A stretch of DNA of 64,000 bases from Allodiplogaster sudhausi (taxonomy: Eukaryota; Nematoda; Chromadorea; Rhabditida; Diplogasteridae), in contig CALZFC010000015.1 of the NCBI GenBank assembly GCA_945643635.1, positions 1,110,001-1,174,000 on the forward strand, in the 5' to 3' direction. A program made the position numbers and the translations under genes. Shown piece after piece: positions 12,971 to 27,344 of the stretch. Numbering within the stretch: the first letter of the stretch is position 1; every line of letters begins with the position of its first letter. Below the pieces are notes generated by a model. The model was not told the DNA's origin and made no database searches. It saw nothing but the letters and a program-made list of their open reading frames with translations.

Positions 12971-13950
12971 AGAAAGAATCCATTCTCGTCCCGACTTGTA
13001 AAAGAAATAATTATCAATTTTACCTCAAATTCAAGTAGTTCACACGCTCATCCTAATACAATTTTTCTCGTCAGTTTGTGATATACTTCAAAATTACTGA
13101 CTGCAATGCTCTTTTCAATACGGGTTCACGCTCCCAGGTTGCTATTTCCGCCAGGTCAAACGCTTTCTATGAAAGTGAGAGCCATTTAATTACTTTATGA
13201 TGGCCAAAGTACAGAGAAAGAAAGATGTATCTATTGTTATATGAGTATTCAACAGTTTATTTCCTTACGGTTATGATTGGTGAAGTCAGGTCACTTCATT
13301 TTTTTTCAATTGTTATGTGTCGTTTCTCCTAATATTAGATGAATGGACACATACGCATGTATGTATTTTGAATAATCATGTGCTATTTTGGAATTATTTT
13401 ATTGCTATTTCATCGTGTTCGATTAAATTAATCTCGCTCATTGTGTTTGGGATATGTTTGAACTGTATGATTTTTTTTCGCTAAAAAAGAGCTATCTCTT
13501 TTTGCTTGTCTTATGCTTCTTCTGATCCATCCGCCAAGAAAGAGGAAAAGCCGATGATCTGTGAGAGCGAGCTCGACTTGCCTTCCTTCACACACAGGTC
13601 AACTGGCTGGAGGCAGGCTGAGAAGAGGAATGAAAAGTGCTCTTCCTTTTCAAATATCCTGACTCCATCCACAACCATTCTCCCCCCCCCCCTTTTTTCG
13701 TTCCCTATCTCATTCGCTCATTTTTCACCTCCCCCTCTCTGACCCCAATTAATCTCTTTCCGACTTTGAAAGAATTTCCTTCCATGGTCATCTCCTTCCA
13801 ACATCTTCTAATAAATTTACAACATTCACATTTCAGCGATACTCTTCACTAAAGGTATAAATTTGTACTGCCGCTTCAAATTAAAACACAGTTCCTTTAT
13901 TTCACTATTGTGAGAATGATAAGAGGGGAGGGGAAGAAACGGAGGGAGGG
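12971..13950. other. Spacer between TRPM and the convergent small gene
   Basis: The two flanking genes converge here and both 3' UTRs must lie in this AT-rich interval. A C-run of about ten bases sits near 13681-13690. I see no additional coding exon with matching splice phase and no RNA gene. Confidence 0.5.
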
Positions 13951-14510
13951 CTACTTCTGGAAGCGGAACTCGCCAGAGATCTCGACTACACTGGCACCTT
14001 CCGGAATCTGGAAGAATGCGTCATTGCCTCATTTGGATTTCAGTAGTAGAAATGGAAGAGAAGCCATCTCCATCCCCTCATGCAACCTCTCCGACGAATT
14101 GGAAGTGGTTGTCGTCGTTGTGGAGCGCGGCCCGCTTGGGGCGATAGCGGACGTGGATGCGGTTGGAGCTCAACGAATCGAACGAGGGAGTGATGCCTTC
14201 CCACAGTTCGGCCTGAAAGAGAGATCCTTGAGAATGAGCGATGGCCTGAGACTCCTCCCACCTCGACAGCATCCGCCGCGTGGAGCAGCGCCGCCGTCAG
14301 ATTGACACGGGAGATGTTGAAGTGGGCGGGCAGATTAATCGCCATGAAAGCTGCAGATAGAGGATCATTTCAACAACTTCCCTTTTCTTCTACTTTACAG
14401 ATCAAGAAAAGACCATGTTGGACAACAGGCAAACGAATTTCCTTAAATATCTCCCGAAACGAACTCATGTTCTTGCCCGCTGGCGTCGAACTTTCAGAAG
14501 ACTCGGTCAT
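13951..14510 (-). CDS. Unrecognised 127-aa protein, 4 exons
   Basis: On the minus strand, exons 14510-14399, 14350-14262, 14212-14087 and 14007-13951 (stop TAG) join with consistent phase (1, 0, 0) to give 127 aa starting MTESSESSTPAGKNMSSF. The N terminus is Ser/Thr-rich. The middle is amphipathic with two N-glycosylation-like NXS/T sites. The C-terminal third looks like beta strands ending VVEISGEFRFQK. No signal peptide or clear membrane segment is visible. Introns are short (48, 49 and 79 bp). The last intron has two candidate acceptors; the one with a pyrimidine tract before 14007 keeps the frame. In-frame codons continue upstream of the ATG to an AG, so a further 5' exon is possible. 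I do not recognise the family. It lies convergent to TRPM and about 1.5 kb downstream of the OSGIN gene. Confidence 0.55.
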
Positions 14511-16066
14511 CTCGCTCGTCTCGGCGGCAGTCTAAAACCATCTCTTCATTTCTACTCAAGATGCTGCTCACTCGATTCATTCAATATCCTTCATGGGGCA
14601 TATTAATAAAATATCATATTAATATTTTTGAAATAACCATAGCATTTAAAAAAAATCACATTTTTCTGCCATATGAGGCTTTAAATGAAACGAACGAGGT
14701 AGGATGAGGAGAGAAGCAGCAGAAGAGTAGAAAAGGCGAAGGCGGAAGGAACGAAGAAATTGAAGGAAGAGGAGAGATGGAGAGAAGGCAACCGCATAGC
14801 AGCGAAGGTTACAACAGCAATGAGCTCTGTCCAATCGGAAATGATGGAACGGAGTCGATTTAACTGTCGAACTCAATATGCACTTTTGTGAACAATAAAC
14901 CATGCCAAGAAATACGGTTTTATCAGCACTCTTAATTAATTTTTATCTTGAATTATGCCACGATGTTGTTTAATAGTACCTTCTTGATTCCCGATTTTAT
15001 AGATTGTAATTGTTTGGAAGTGGAGAAGGCAATTAGGTCTATCCTTGTTGGCTCATTTTATTTCAACTTCTGTAGGAGAGGGGACAATAATTGACAATGA
15101 GACAGCACTCTTCTCCTGAAGTATGTATTTTTGTTCTTTATGAAGACGAGAAAGCACCGTACAAGCACAGATATTACTACATATTATAGAAAATAAAAGT
15201 GAGACAGAATTGTTTAACGCCAAGCTACGCACGGTGTCATCCGTCCACTCGTAAAAAGAATCGTATTAGCCCACCTAAAATAATTTCAAAAATGCGGAGA
15301 GAAACAGGCTTGGAATATTTTCTATGAACATATAAATACAAGCATACGCAGTGTTTTTCGCTCTCCTTCTCCCTCTTGCCCTCTTACTCCCACTTGGTCT
15401 ATCACTCCTCTCTTCTGAAAAAGTGAAGAAAAAATACGACGATCGACCCCATTTGACGAAAACTCAGGGAATAATACTTCCTGGCTGTGTAAATTCAGAA
15501 ATAGTGCATTTAACGCGAGTGCGTATTTATTCTGCATCTTTCAATATGATAAAACAATGTACACGCACAGAATTGTCTTAACATCCGTGCCATCAAGAAC
15601 TAAACATTTTCTCTCAATAAGAACACGCGAGTTGACTACAAGTATTAGTAATGGAGAAGCCGCATAATTGGTTGAGCTGGTGGTTATTCGGCTACTGGTA
15701 ACAATAATAGTGAAAAAGTAGGTGGACAACAAACAAGACAATTCTACCTGCTAGTGCTTGGAATTTGATTTCAAGGTCAACACAGACGAGTGAGAAAGAA
15801 AGAAAGAAGGAAAGCAATTGGTTGTCATCCATGAAAGTAACCAGTACGGAATGGCCATAGGTGGAGTGCCTTTTGGAAAGGAAGATAATAGACGGCTCGG
15901 AGGGGCTTGCAAGGTAGCATTCGCCTCAGAACCACCCGAGGGTCCGGTCCTTTCTCCTCAGAATCATTTTCGCATTCGCATTGCAAAACTGCGCTGCGAT
16001 CGGAAAGGAACCAGAGAAAACGAGTATTAATAAGATCTAATTATTAAATTGATTATAAGCGAAGCC
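14511..16066. other. AT-rich spacer downstream of OSGIN
   Basis: This holds the 3' UTR of the OSGIN gene and the 5' side of the small gene at 13951-14510. No exon chain or RNA gene could be supported. Confidence 0.5.
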
Positions 16067-19000
16067 TCAACAAGAACATGGACAAGAGGGAAGTGAGTTG
16101 GAGTCTTCGCAAGAAGGGGTGGAGATTCGGCCATCCAAGAGGGCGTCCAGATCAGCGTCGGTGATGGAAGTGTTCCGAAGGATCTCCGCCAGGGCTGCGA
16201 CATCCGAGCCGAGGGGCGGAGTCAGACAGGGTGCCATTGGAGAGAGACACGCGCGGTAGTCACGGAGGATGTGCTGAGTTACCTGAAGAGGAACTTCTTC
16301 GTTGACTAAACATAAAATAATACTGCTAATAGAAGTAAGAGCTAATAAAACTTTAAGAAACCTGGAAGCAGCCTCCGATAAGAAAGCGAACGAAGTGATC
16401 ACCAGCCAGACTGCCAACTGAGAAGAGAGTCGGATCCTCCTGAGAAAAGAATGATTTGAAGGAAGTTGAAGAAAGGGAAGAAGAATGAGAAAGATGAGAA
16501 AGAGGCAGACATTGCAAGTGTAGTCTGCTCCGAAAGAGAACTCTTGGTTGTCTCCCATCATCTCTGCCAGAGTGTCCACCTTCCCGATACACGCAGCCAG
16601 CACGCTGAAGCGAACCTGTAAATGTTCATCATTTCAGTCATTTCTCATGTTTTTACATGCCAGTCATTCATGCAAGCAAAATAAATCAATAGTGTTGAAA
16701 GTAAAGTAGTTAACCTTTTCGATACCAGTGACGAGTTTGATTTCAGCGACGCACTCTCCGGAAGAGCCTCCGCTGATACGCCTCAAATAAAACATACACT
16801 AGCTTGATATATATTTAACATATATGCATAAGCTCTTGCAAGTATAACTGAAACGGTTGAAGAAACGGAAAGTAAGCGTTTGAGAGGGAGTGAGAAATGA
16901 AAGAGATCTTACTGAATGCTTGCAGATGACCGTGGTTCGTAGAGTGGATTCTTGATTCGTCCAGTCATGAGACGGAAGACTTCGTTGTACTCGGGATAGG
17001 CTGTTGGGGAGAGGCGGGACAGCATCGACGCTGAACACAGTACGTTTATTCGAGAAAATTATGTAAAGCAAATGAAGTCGTTGAAGAGATCAAGAAGATA
17101 AACACGGAATGCAGTAAATAAAAAGTAATTACTGCAATTTGAGAGATAAGGACCAACAGCGAAGTTCCTTGTCGCTCTTCCTCACGATGTGAAGTACTCG
17201 CTCGCCTCGCTGCAGGCAGATGCGCACTGCGTCCGCTGCTGACACGCCGTCTCCCACCACGACGACTACAGTATCCTCGGAGGATGATGGACTCTCTGCC
17301 TCGTTCAGCTGCAACTTTGTCACAGCTAAAATTATCTAACACGATAATAGCTATAATATGCTTTTAAATGAAGAAACAAGAAATGATTGAGAATGCATAA
17401 TGAAAGACCAACCGTATTAGAGTGATAAGTCCGTTCGATGATTGCGCGCATCGCTGGGATGTCATAGGCGATGTGGTCGGCGAATTCAGTTTCTCCCTCC
17501 ACCTGCACATTTAAATTTTACTCCAATTAGAGCTCCAGTGTCATCTACATTTTCCTTTTCTACAGTTTAATTTTACTCATTATTCATGATAATAAAAAAA
17601 TTTGTGATGTCCTATCAAAGGGAGGCAGAACTCTGTCAACATCCATTAGATCCTTTCTCTATTTTTTCTTCCCGACAACGTGCTCATTCCAATGATTTCT
17701 GTTCATTAAGTCTTCTTCTGATGAAAGGAGACAATTTCACTTCTCCCTTCCAATCCCCATCTGTCACTATAAATCGCCTTTGCATGCACTGAATGAGGAA
17801 CGCAAAAGGGAATACTCGTGGTGTGGGAGAATAACATGGGAAGAAAAACAGTAGTATGGGAGGGCGAGGACAATCTTCCTCTCTCTCTCTTTCTCTCATT
17901 CCTCACTTTTTCCTTCTTTTTCATACTCTCTCTCTCTCTCTCTCTCTCTTTCTACCTCTCCTTCTTTCTCTCTTTAATTCGTTCTCTTTCTTTCCGTATA
18001 TGCCAATTTCTCTTTCCATTTCTCCGTCCTTTGATCGAGTCCCCTCTGCTCTTCACGTGCAATCCCTTGCTATTGCGGAAAGGCTACGCACAGATCACTG
18101 AAAAAGCGCTGGCCTTTCCGCTCACACCCGGAGCCTCCTCTTCTCCTTTCTCAACTCTTTTACTTCCTCTCTTTTCATCCCTCTACAGAGCGATCTTTTC
18201 AGCTATCCAAACTATCCAACTTGGTGTGCGCTTTTCTCCTTTTCTGGCTCGTCTCCCTTTAATCAGAAAGGAAAAGAGCAAGGAGTGCACTTTGTCACAG
18301 GGAATTCAAAAGCATGGGAATAAGATGATAAGAAGAATGATAACTAATGGGATGGAAGGATACTATCCTTTTTGAAACATTCCATGCTTTAACGTTGTTA
18401 TCTCTCACTCTCTACCCCCTCTTTCTTTCTCTTTGTCCCTCTCTCCATCCGTCTGTCTCTCTCTGTCTCTAACCTGCAATCGTCTGCTTCTCATCTTGCC
18501 AGAAGCCAGCACGAGATATCTGGAGATGACGACGGTCTCTTCTCCGTCTGGCCCGATAGTGTTGACGAACCAGAGTGGATCTGGCAGTCCTCTTCCCATG
18601 TCATCGCCACCTCGCTGAAAGGGCGCAACTATTTGTACACTCAAGGAAGGCCATTTTTGATACCTTCGTTACAGAACCAATATGGGCACGTTTATTTGGC
18701 ACTATTCATGACGAAAGTTGCCAATTCTCGTTTCATCACGAGCAAATTAGATGCATTTTTAGTACTAGCCACTGCAAATATTGTTTGAAATCGCTGTAAG
18801 AAACGTCCATCCCAGGCTTGGCGGTTGAAAAAGAACTCAAAGTATCCTATGGATGTGCCAGTCGTGCTCATCTCCTTCTCTCTGCTCCTCTATTTCTTCT
18901 CTATTACTCGATCTCTCTCTCTCTCTCTCCTCTCTCTCTCTGTGTCTGTGCTCTCTCACTCAGCACCACTCTTTCTCTCCATCCCTCCTTGTCGTTGACA

Positions 19001-19158
19001 GGAGGGAGCCTTTCAGCTTCAAGCATGCCCACCTGGCCAACACGACTGCACCCGCATAGCTCTTGCTGGCAGTTCAACGTTCTTTGCCATGGCCGGCATC
19101 TATTTTAACCTCTCCAGACGGAAAAAGAAGGCGGAAGACGAGAGTGGCAGAGATACGA

Positions 19159-19230
<72 letters not shown>

Positions 19231-19537
19231 AGCTGCTCTGCGAACTTTACACAACGGCTTATCGCTCTCCGAGACCCTCTCATGATGTGCCACTCAGAGG
19301 TTGTGAACGCGTATCACAGAGTTTTCCGTTGTTATTCTCTCTCTTCCTCTTCCTTCTTACTTTTCTCGTGATCCGCTAACGAATCTCAGCTGGAATTTGA
19401 AAAAGAATGCATTGCTCGCTTCGTTGGGTTAAAGTTTAAGCTCACTGGGAGTATGGGATACGGTACTGACTATCCGTATCAACTTAGGAAAAGAAGCACG
19501 CAACGAAAAGGTAAAGGAGGATGAAATGGCGATAAAC

Positions 19538-19588
<51 letters not shown>

Positions 19589-21727
19589 AGCTAAACAGAG
19601 AAGTCGCAAGAGTTGATCAGTGATTGCTTTCCCAATAATTCCTTATCACCGCCAGGGGCTTCTCTGCCGTGCAGCCCCTCCTCCTATCAGTTTTGGCCTT
19701 CTAATCGGATCTAAGACTCAATCTCTGCGAAGCAAGAAATATTCTAGGAAAAAATACAGTGATGTTTATCAACAGTGACATGGCATTTCCTTCCCTTCGC
19801 CATTTCTATCTCCTTTATCTCCTCTTTTCTTGCCTCTCTCAAACAGTATATCACTCCAAAAATTCCTAGCAAAAAATTGAAGACCCCGTGTGCACTTTAG
19901 CTTAATGCGAATCAGTGCAATTCTATACTTGGCATCCCCTGCAGATCTAGAATTGCAGATTCCTCGCTTAGAATTCTGTAACCACAACGGGGTAGAAAAA
20001 CGTTTAGGTCTCTTTTGATGTTCCATAGCTGCCTCTCCTCTCCTTTCCCCTCGAATGCGTCTCTTCTTTCTCTCCTTTGGGGGACAGAAAATCGATTCAA
20101 AGAATGCCCAACGGGCTTTTCACGGATAGCATTATTCTCTTCTTGTCCGAACACTGAAGCGAACAAGTTGACTTTTGGCTGGAGAGAGAGAGAGAGTGAG
20201 GGAAGGAGAGAGAGAGAGTGGGAGTGAGAGAGAGAGAGAGAGAAGAAAAGCAAAAGAAGGGAACGCGAGAACACTTGTCCCCATGCGTGTAGCGTGCATG
20301 CGTTGCCTCTGGCAGCAGCCGAGTCTTTTCGGCTAGAAACTACATACTCTACCTCCGGTTTGTGTGTTCTGAAAGAGAAGCAATGGAGGATGAGAATGAT
20401 GACGAGTGTGAAAGTGAGAGAAAGAGAGAGAGAGAGTGTGTGTGTCAGAGAAATGCACAAACAAACAGAAGAGAACTCGCACGCTTGCCAAATAGTCCAC
20501 CTCTGCACTATTTCGTAACCTCACATAAAAAATAGCCTTTATCATCCTCCGCGCAACAAATTGTCGTCAACAATTTTCGTGGAAGCAGAAGAAGCAGAGA
20601 AAAAAGTAGCGAACACTTTGTGTTTGTCTCTGTCTGCGCACGTGGTTGTTAATATACAAGAGAGACATAACGAGGTACAGACGAGACAGAGAGAGACTGA
20701 GAAGGATAAATAGAGAAATAGAGAGAGAGAAAGAGAGAGAGATGGAGAGAGAGAGAGAGAGAGGTCTAAAAAGTAAGGCTTTACATCTGGAGCAAAGTCT
20801 ACTCAGTGCAATAAGCGCAAAGGGCGAGAGTTTCGCAAATATGAACTTTCCATTTCTCTATGGCAACGCAGTGTTCTCAAGTGGAAAACAGAGCATCGTA
20901 TCTCGAGGCTAACAATTAAACAATTATGAGCAGAGTGGAAAGAAGTTACCGTACCTCAATGCTGGTGACTCGAGTGCGATCTCTCATGTAGCTCTCGATT
21001 CCGAGTGCCTTGACATAGGCACGCATGTAGGAGACAACCATTGAAGCGGGGAGGCGAGAGCTGGTCGGACGGGAATTACCTGGAAGAAGAAGATTCCAGT
21101 TATGTACCAGTGGGTTACGGTCAGGTGATCATGGTGGCTACTCCAAGTTAGACCAAGAAAGGAAGGGGAGGGGTGCGATGGGTTAAGAGTCTGACCCATC
21201 CACTGCGCGACAGAAAAGCCGGGCAGATCGAGCCAGCCGCCCATGGAAACGGCAACCATCTACAAGGCAGGCAACTCACTCCTTCATCTTCCTCCTTCAC
21301 AACTTTCTTCTTCATCCACCATCATTCTGTTCATCTCTTCTGTTAAAAACAACTCTCGTCACAACTCCCACATTTCGACACTTCTTCCTCAATCTTTGGC
21401 TTTTTTCCATCATGAGTCTCCTCTGTTGTTAGACATTCTTGTAAACGAACACCATATGTGGACAACATACAGATATTAAATTTCAGGCCAGGATAGGACT
21501 TGGAAGAAGAAGGACAGAGAGAGAGATAGAAAGGAAGAGAGAGAGAGAGAGTGAGAGAGAGAGCGAAACTAGGGCCCGTGAGTGATGGTTTTTTTTAGAG
21601 TGCGCGAAATGAGAGCCAGATCATCCGTCCACACGTGACCTGACTTGGGTGCGGTGTAGCATTCAACCCTGTCGCGTCATCTCCATTGGCTTAGTTAACA
21701 CCATATCAGCGCATTATTCGGATGGCA

Positions 21728-21770
<43 letters not shown>

Positions 21771-24700
21771 GCGAGACTGACAAGCACTGCAAACCATAGA
21801 TGACACTAAAGCTGCCAGCTGTCTCTCTTCCTTTTTAACCCTCGCAGAACAAACAACTAACATTAGCTGATTACGATGGAAAAGGCAAAGAGCAATCTCC
21901 CTGTAAACACAACAGCAAGCTGTGTTGTGCTAGAATCCCTTTCTGATGCCTAGGAGCTCAGAAAAAATATAGGATACCGTACCTCAGGGTCGTATTCGTT
22001 CCAGGAGCCACCGACGGGAGTGGCACCAATGACGACATGGGGAACGGCTCGGGATGGATCGACCTGCCAGCGAAGGCAAGTCGATGGCTGGTCCTTCAAC
22101 CCTCCTCTGACGGCATCTCCAAAGGGGCGTGCAAGGCTGAAATATGAAGATGACTGTAGGGTTGCTCTGGGCTTGAACCATTGATTCCAATTACTAATTC
22201 TATCGAGCTTTCCATCCGACAAACTCGAACCTATCGTAGAGCGCGGACATTGGTCGCATGGAGCCATCGAAGCTGTCTGCATACCAAGAGAGATCCTGAA
22301 AGCAGAAATTATTCACATTCTATTATTTTCCATTCTTTCATCTTTCTTTTCGTTGCTACGTGAACTGACGCCAGTCTAGGCTATTCTATTCATTCGTCAC
22401 CTCTCGTTCATTCATTCAGGAAGCTGTTACTAGGAGCAATGACTGGCACTCGTGATTCGCACGGCAAATCCCTCCATTCCATTCCTTTCCCGTGACTGAT
22501 CTTCACTCTCTCGCTGGCCACTGATAGTAAATAGCTTCGCGTAAGCAGTCATCTCAGCAGTACACAATTACACTTCGTACAGCTGCTCAACTTCTTTCCG
22601 CATTGGATTCGCTTTAGAAGCAAAATCTATAGATAACATGTTTTCATCTTCCAACGCATATTTGAATTTGCTAGGCTAGTAATTCTTTGGAAAGGCGACG
22701 TCCGTTACACTCGGACTGAAGAGAGGGGAAGGCATGGAACGGTTAAATACTCTTCAACTTGGTTGGGGCTGATAAGATTTCCCCTTTCACGCGGCTGGCA
22801 GTGACAGAGATAAGAACAGCCTCGAAATGGCCCGTGACCCAGCAAAGACGGAAGAAATTACTCCTGCATAGATTGCACTTGTATTCTTGCTACTCTGAAC
22901 CGTTACTCAGTCTCCTTCATTCCTACAGTAACTCACTCTCCCTCACAATCAGTCCTACTCTATTTCAGCTCTCTCTCCCTCTTTCTCCCTCCTTTCCTCT
23001 CTCTCTCCCCTCTCAATATGTTGATTTTTCCAGAAGTCCTTACAACAAGGAGGAAACAAAATTCTTTAAAAAAAACTTTCAATTCCCTAATTGTTGAAAA
23101 GAAATTTTTCATTAAAGAACAGATTCAAGAAATTGCGTGAACTTTTGCGACCTGTCCGAGAGAGAAAGTAACACTCTGTTGCAAGGAATTCTGGCTGTTT
23201 CCAAAAGACGTATCTAGGGAGGGCAAACTGATCATTCAGGGTGTGCAGCCTGTCATATCAGACAACACTTCCCTCTCCTCCCTCTCATACTTCTTCGCTC
23301 TTTCTCTTCTACTAAAAGAACTAAAGAATCCAGTCTCCGCTATTTAGCAACGAAACCTCTCAACAACTTGGCTGTCAATCTGGCAATTTCCGGAAAGGCA
23401 TTTTCACGTCGAACTACCGCCTAGCAAATAACAATGGATAAGCGTTTCCTCAATTACAACCAGAACTGCTAGACAACGTTGTCTGGCTTCAGGCAGGAAG
23501 AGAAGTGAGTCATCACACAATGCTGACCACGACAATCAGAAAAATGCCTAGAGTTATTGGAGGGAAAGGCGATAGAGAAACTGGTTGCAATAGTGCACTT
23601 TTTTGCTCCCACGTTATGCTTCTCTTTTCTCTTCTCTGTTCTCTCTACACTTATCTATGTCTTTTTCCCCTCTTTCTCTATCCCTCTCTCTCTCTCTCTT
23701 CCTGCATTCCTGTCTTCCAGATGTGCACCACACTCGTCACCGTTCGACACACGTTGGCTGCTCTTCGCGTGCACCATTCTCTGCCATTCTCGTCCCTCTC
23801 CAACTTCTCCACTCTCTCCTCCTAAAACTCTACTTTCTATTTTCTAGTCTCCTAGAGTCACTTTTGACTGCAGAAGACACGACAATAACCACGTTTCGCA
23901 TGCCATCATGCTCTCTGCTTCTCTGCTTCTTCCTTTCTCTCTCTCTCTCCCTCTCTCTTTTCCTTATTCTCTTCAACAGTTCGTCCCTGCACGGAGAGTA
24001 ATAAATTGTAAGAGCGCAACAAGAGGAAGACGAATCAGGTGGCAGGAGCAAAATGAGACCTTTAGATGAGAAGAGTGCGGCAAACATTTCAAGTTCCGAC
24101 GTCAACAGTTGTGTGTGTAAACCAGGCTTGCAATTGGGGGAGGAAGAGTAAGGGAATAATCAAAAAGAATGTTGTTATCTTGCAGTGACACACTTAAGAG
24201 TGGTGCTCTTTGGATTTCAGCAAAACAATGAAAAGGCGATATTTCCGGGGCTTGACGGATGAAAGATTGGAAGGAATGAAGAGAGAAAGAAAGAAAAAGA
24301 GAGAGAGAGAAGGAACATTCGAGAACATTATGACAGGTGATTGCAAGGCGCTAGGGATTAGAAGAAAGTGAGTGGCAAAACACAATCAGGAGGCGAGTAA
24401 TGAAGGGACAGCAAAAACTGTAAAATTATGAAGAAAAAGCGCACCACTCATAGCAAAGCTGCTTCTAGGCTTTAAAGACGAAGGCTACAAATTATAGGAG
24501 GACAAAATATAAATAACCTTTTTTTTATAACAAATTTTCATAATAAGTCACCAACAAAGTATTTCAAGTAACAACGGAAAATGGAAATAATAATGAATAA
24601 TAAGAATCAAGTCAGGGTGTCTTTACCATAAACAGTAGCTAAGACTACGGTACATATGAATACCGTGATATAAGAATGGAAGATATCCAACCTGCTCGAT

Positions 24701-24853
24701 GAGTGGGAGAAACGCGCGCTTCTGAAGATGCTGACTGATCCGCGAGTCTGGGTGAGGATGGGAAGAGTCGTAAACGGGGCTGAGGCCGGACAGGAAGGCA
24801 GATACGGAGAGACCGGCTGGGCCATTCCCTGGAGAGAGAGTGAGAATAAGAGA

Positions 24854-24900
<47 letters not shown>

Positions 24901-25561
24901 ATCAAAGGAAGGGAGATGCAGAAAAACGGAGAGAAACATAAGGGAAGGTCTTTCGAAATCTTTTTCAAGACTCCACTGCGCACTCTTTTCCAAACGATAA
25001 CAACTGTGCGGAAGTGATCTACAGTATATCCCAGATCCACCAAAGAGGGAAACAGAGTCCATTCCACACAACACTCGATTGATTGGATTTCTGAAGTGAG
25101 AGAAGGAGAAAGAGACAGAAAAGGATAAGCATACAAGTCAGAACTGTTAGACCGTTCAAGGATCTATGAGACCGAGACAATCAGGGATATGATTGAAGAA
25201 AGAATCCGAAAAACAAGCGTCCGAAAAGAGAGAGAGAGGAAAGTAAAAAGAAGAAGTTAGGAGAGAGGAAGAGCATGTGAGAGAAAACAGCAGAGAAATG
25301 AGAAGAAGCAGGAATGATACTTTTTCGAAATAGTGGAGCAGGCATATTTATTTACAACGCGGTGATAAAAAAAACCCTACGAAAAATGGAGATAAGCATA
25401 AGAGAACGCAACGATGGATTTAGAAGCACCAAATTCGTTGTACAAGTAATTCGGCAAAAAGGAAAAAAACCCTCCCACTTACCAATGACAGCGACTTCGG
25501 TGAAATGTTCCCGCCGGAGGGGGTGGTGAAGGGTGCTTGGATGGGAGTCAGGACGACGCAT
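16067..25561 (-). CDS. OSGIN: OSGIN-family flavin-dependent monooxygenase-like protein
   Basis: Homologue of oxidative stress-induced growth inhibitor 1/2, FAD/NAD-binding proteins linked to stress and cell death in vertebrates. Fourteen minus-strand exons keep phase: 25561-25483, 24828-24692, 22295-22231, 22136-21983, 21259-21196, 21079-20955, 18614-18474, 17502-17413, 17335-17158, 17030-16913, 16781-16715, 16615-16511, 16439-16362, 16282-16067 (stop TGA), giving 538 aa. The first Rossmann motif is VAVIGNGPAG near residue 25. [13 protein letters not shown] and the [11 protein letters not shown] block match the family's PHVV..PGGxW and QGQWMxLP segments. A second nucleotide-binding motif is [15 protein letters not shown], and a C-terminal [12 protein letters not shown] matches the family's GPLAGxNFVRF. 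Length is close to vertebrate OSGIN (about 480-560 aa). The start at 25561 (ATG right after an AG) is the weakest point, since an upstream exon is possible. Introns before exons 2-7 are long and rich in GA/CT repeats. Confidence 0.87.
19163..19224. repeat. (GA)n microsatellite in an OSGIN intron
   Basis: GA tract of about 60 bp in the 2.3-kb intron between the exons at 20955 and 18614. A second GA tract lies at about 19541-19589 in the same intron, with others near 20190-20246 and 20680-20762. Confidence 0.88.
21729..21768. repeat. (GA)n microsatellite in an OSGIN intron
   Basis: Pure GA tract of about 40 bp in the intron between the exons at 21983 and 21259. Confidence 0.88.
24853..24897. 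repeat. (GA)n microsatellite before an OSGIN exon
   Basis: GA tract on the + strand, hence CT on the transcribed sense strand, immediately upstream of the 3' splice site of the OSGIN exon starting at 24828. It probably serves as an extended polypyrimidine tract. Confidence 0.85.
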
Positions 25562-27344
25562 CTTTGGCAGATGTCCAAGGAGGGAAGAGCAGGAAGAGCC
25601 GGCCTGAGAAGGACAAGAAGATCTTGCAGTCGAGAAGACCGAAGGAGATGCGAGCGATGCTGCTCGAGTTGTGGCCTTGGTCACCGCAAGCTGCGTACGT
25701 GGAGAGAGGAGAGAGAGGGAGAGGTGAGAGAGCGAGAGAAGAGAAGAGAAGAGAGAGGGCAGCGAGAGAAGCAGAGATGAGAGCTGGGACGCTAGGGAAC
25801 GCACGACGCGACACTAGCGAGCGCGATGAGAGAGAGGAGGGCGGCTGCGACCCGCTCTCTTTCTCTGCCACTCTCTCACTTGGATACGCTCTCTTGCACT
25901 CTACTCTCTCCTGTCCGAGCGCTCTCTCGTGTGTAGAGGGCCGGATGGGCGGTGCAGTTGGAAGAGAGAGAGAGAGAGAGTATTAGAGGGAGAGCGAGGC
26001 AGAGACAGACGAGAGAAAAGGGGAAGCTGGGAGAGCCTCGGGGTCGACGAGAGATACTGGACGGTCGTCCGTTGCGAAAGACTGAGTTAGCAAGACTCGA
26101 ATGTTGTTGCCATTGGCGAAAATTTTTTGCGCTTGTTGGGAATGCAAAGGAAGCCTCCAAGGGGGATTGGACAGAGGATCAGGACAGAGAAGCCAAAGGG
26201 TACGGAAGATGCTCACAATCCAAGTGACGATGACGTATTCTTAATGCCGCCGAAGTTGAGGAGATTTCCTGCACGTTCATTTGTTAGCATTTAAAATGAC
26301 GTTATTTACTTCTATTTCGAGGAGCGAACGGAACGAATGTATCACATGCCGCGGTAGTTATCACTCCATTTCTCGCGAGATTTGTAGGACCATTAAATAT
26401 AGTCAGACACTAAAAAAAGTGAGTGAGGAAGGAAGAACGGGAGAGTAAGAATGAGAGAGAGAGATAGAGAGAGAGAGAGAACTCAAGAGAAAGAGAGAAT
26501 GAGAGAGAAAGCAAAAGTTAGGGAGAGTTAGACAGTGAGACACTGGGAGACAACAGAAGAGGTCGCACAAAGAACATCACAGAAGAGCAGAGAAGAGACT
26601 CTGATTTGTCAAGCAACGGAAGCGGGCAGAGAGATCCAATAACCTTCAAGAGAGATGAATTTGTCGGGCAGTGGCAAGAATTCTTTTTCCTTGCTTCTGA
26701 AGTGACCAATGCAGAAAAAACCTGCGAGGAAATAAATTGTTGAATAAGGACACGGAAGGGCAGAAAGAGAGAGGGAGGGAGAGAGAGAGACATAGAAAGA
26801 AAGAAAAAGAAGATAATGGAAAAATAAGAGAAAGCATGCGAGGTAAACAGAAAGAAAGCGAGAAAGATTGATGTGGGTGGGGTGGGGGGGGGGGGGTGTA
26901 AGCGAAGATGAGGAGAGGAGAGATGTATAGCTCACCGTTCATCTTCTCACTTGCACTGCAAACTGCTCTCTCTCTCTCTCTCTCTTCCTGCCCGATCTCT
27001 CTATTCCTTTTCTCTCTTTTCCCCCTTCTCTCTCTCCTCTCGAACAATTCGTCCATTTTTCGTTTCACCCTGTTCACTCCTCGTGTAGTTCAACGAGAAC
27101 GGATGCAATGTACTAGAAACCAACGAAGGCTCGCTCTCGCTCCTCGGTTGTCACAAACCCTGCCCTTGCAGTAAGCGCATCCTCTCACGCCATAATTATG
27201 TTCTATAAATGAAAATTCTTCTGGAGAACAAATTGGGAGCAAATAATTAATCACAACGATGGGCCGGATGACTAACAAGGCAGAAAGAAGTATCAAGAAG
27301 GGAACAATTAAAAACAATTCTGCTCTTTTCTTTCGGTATGCGTG

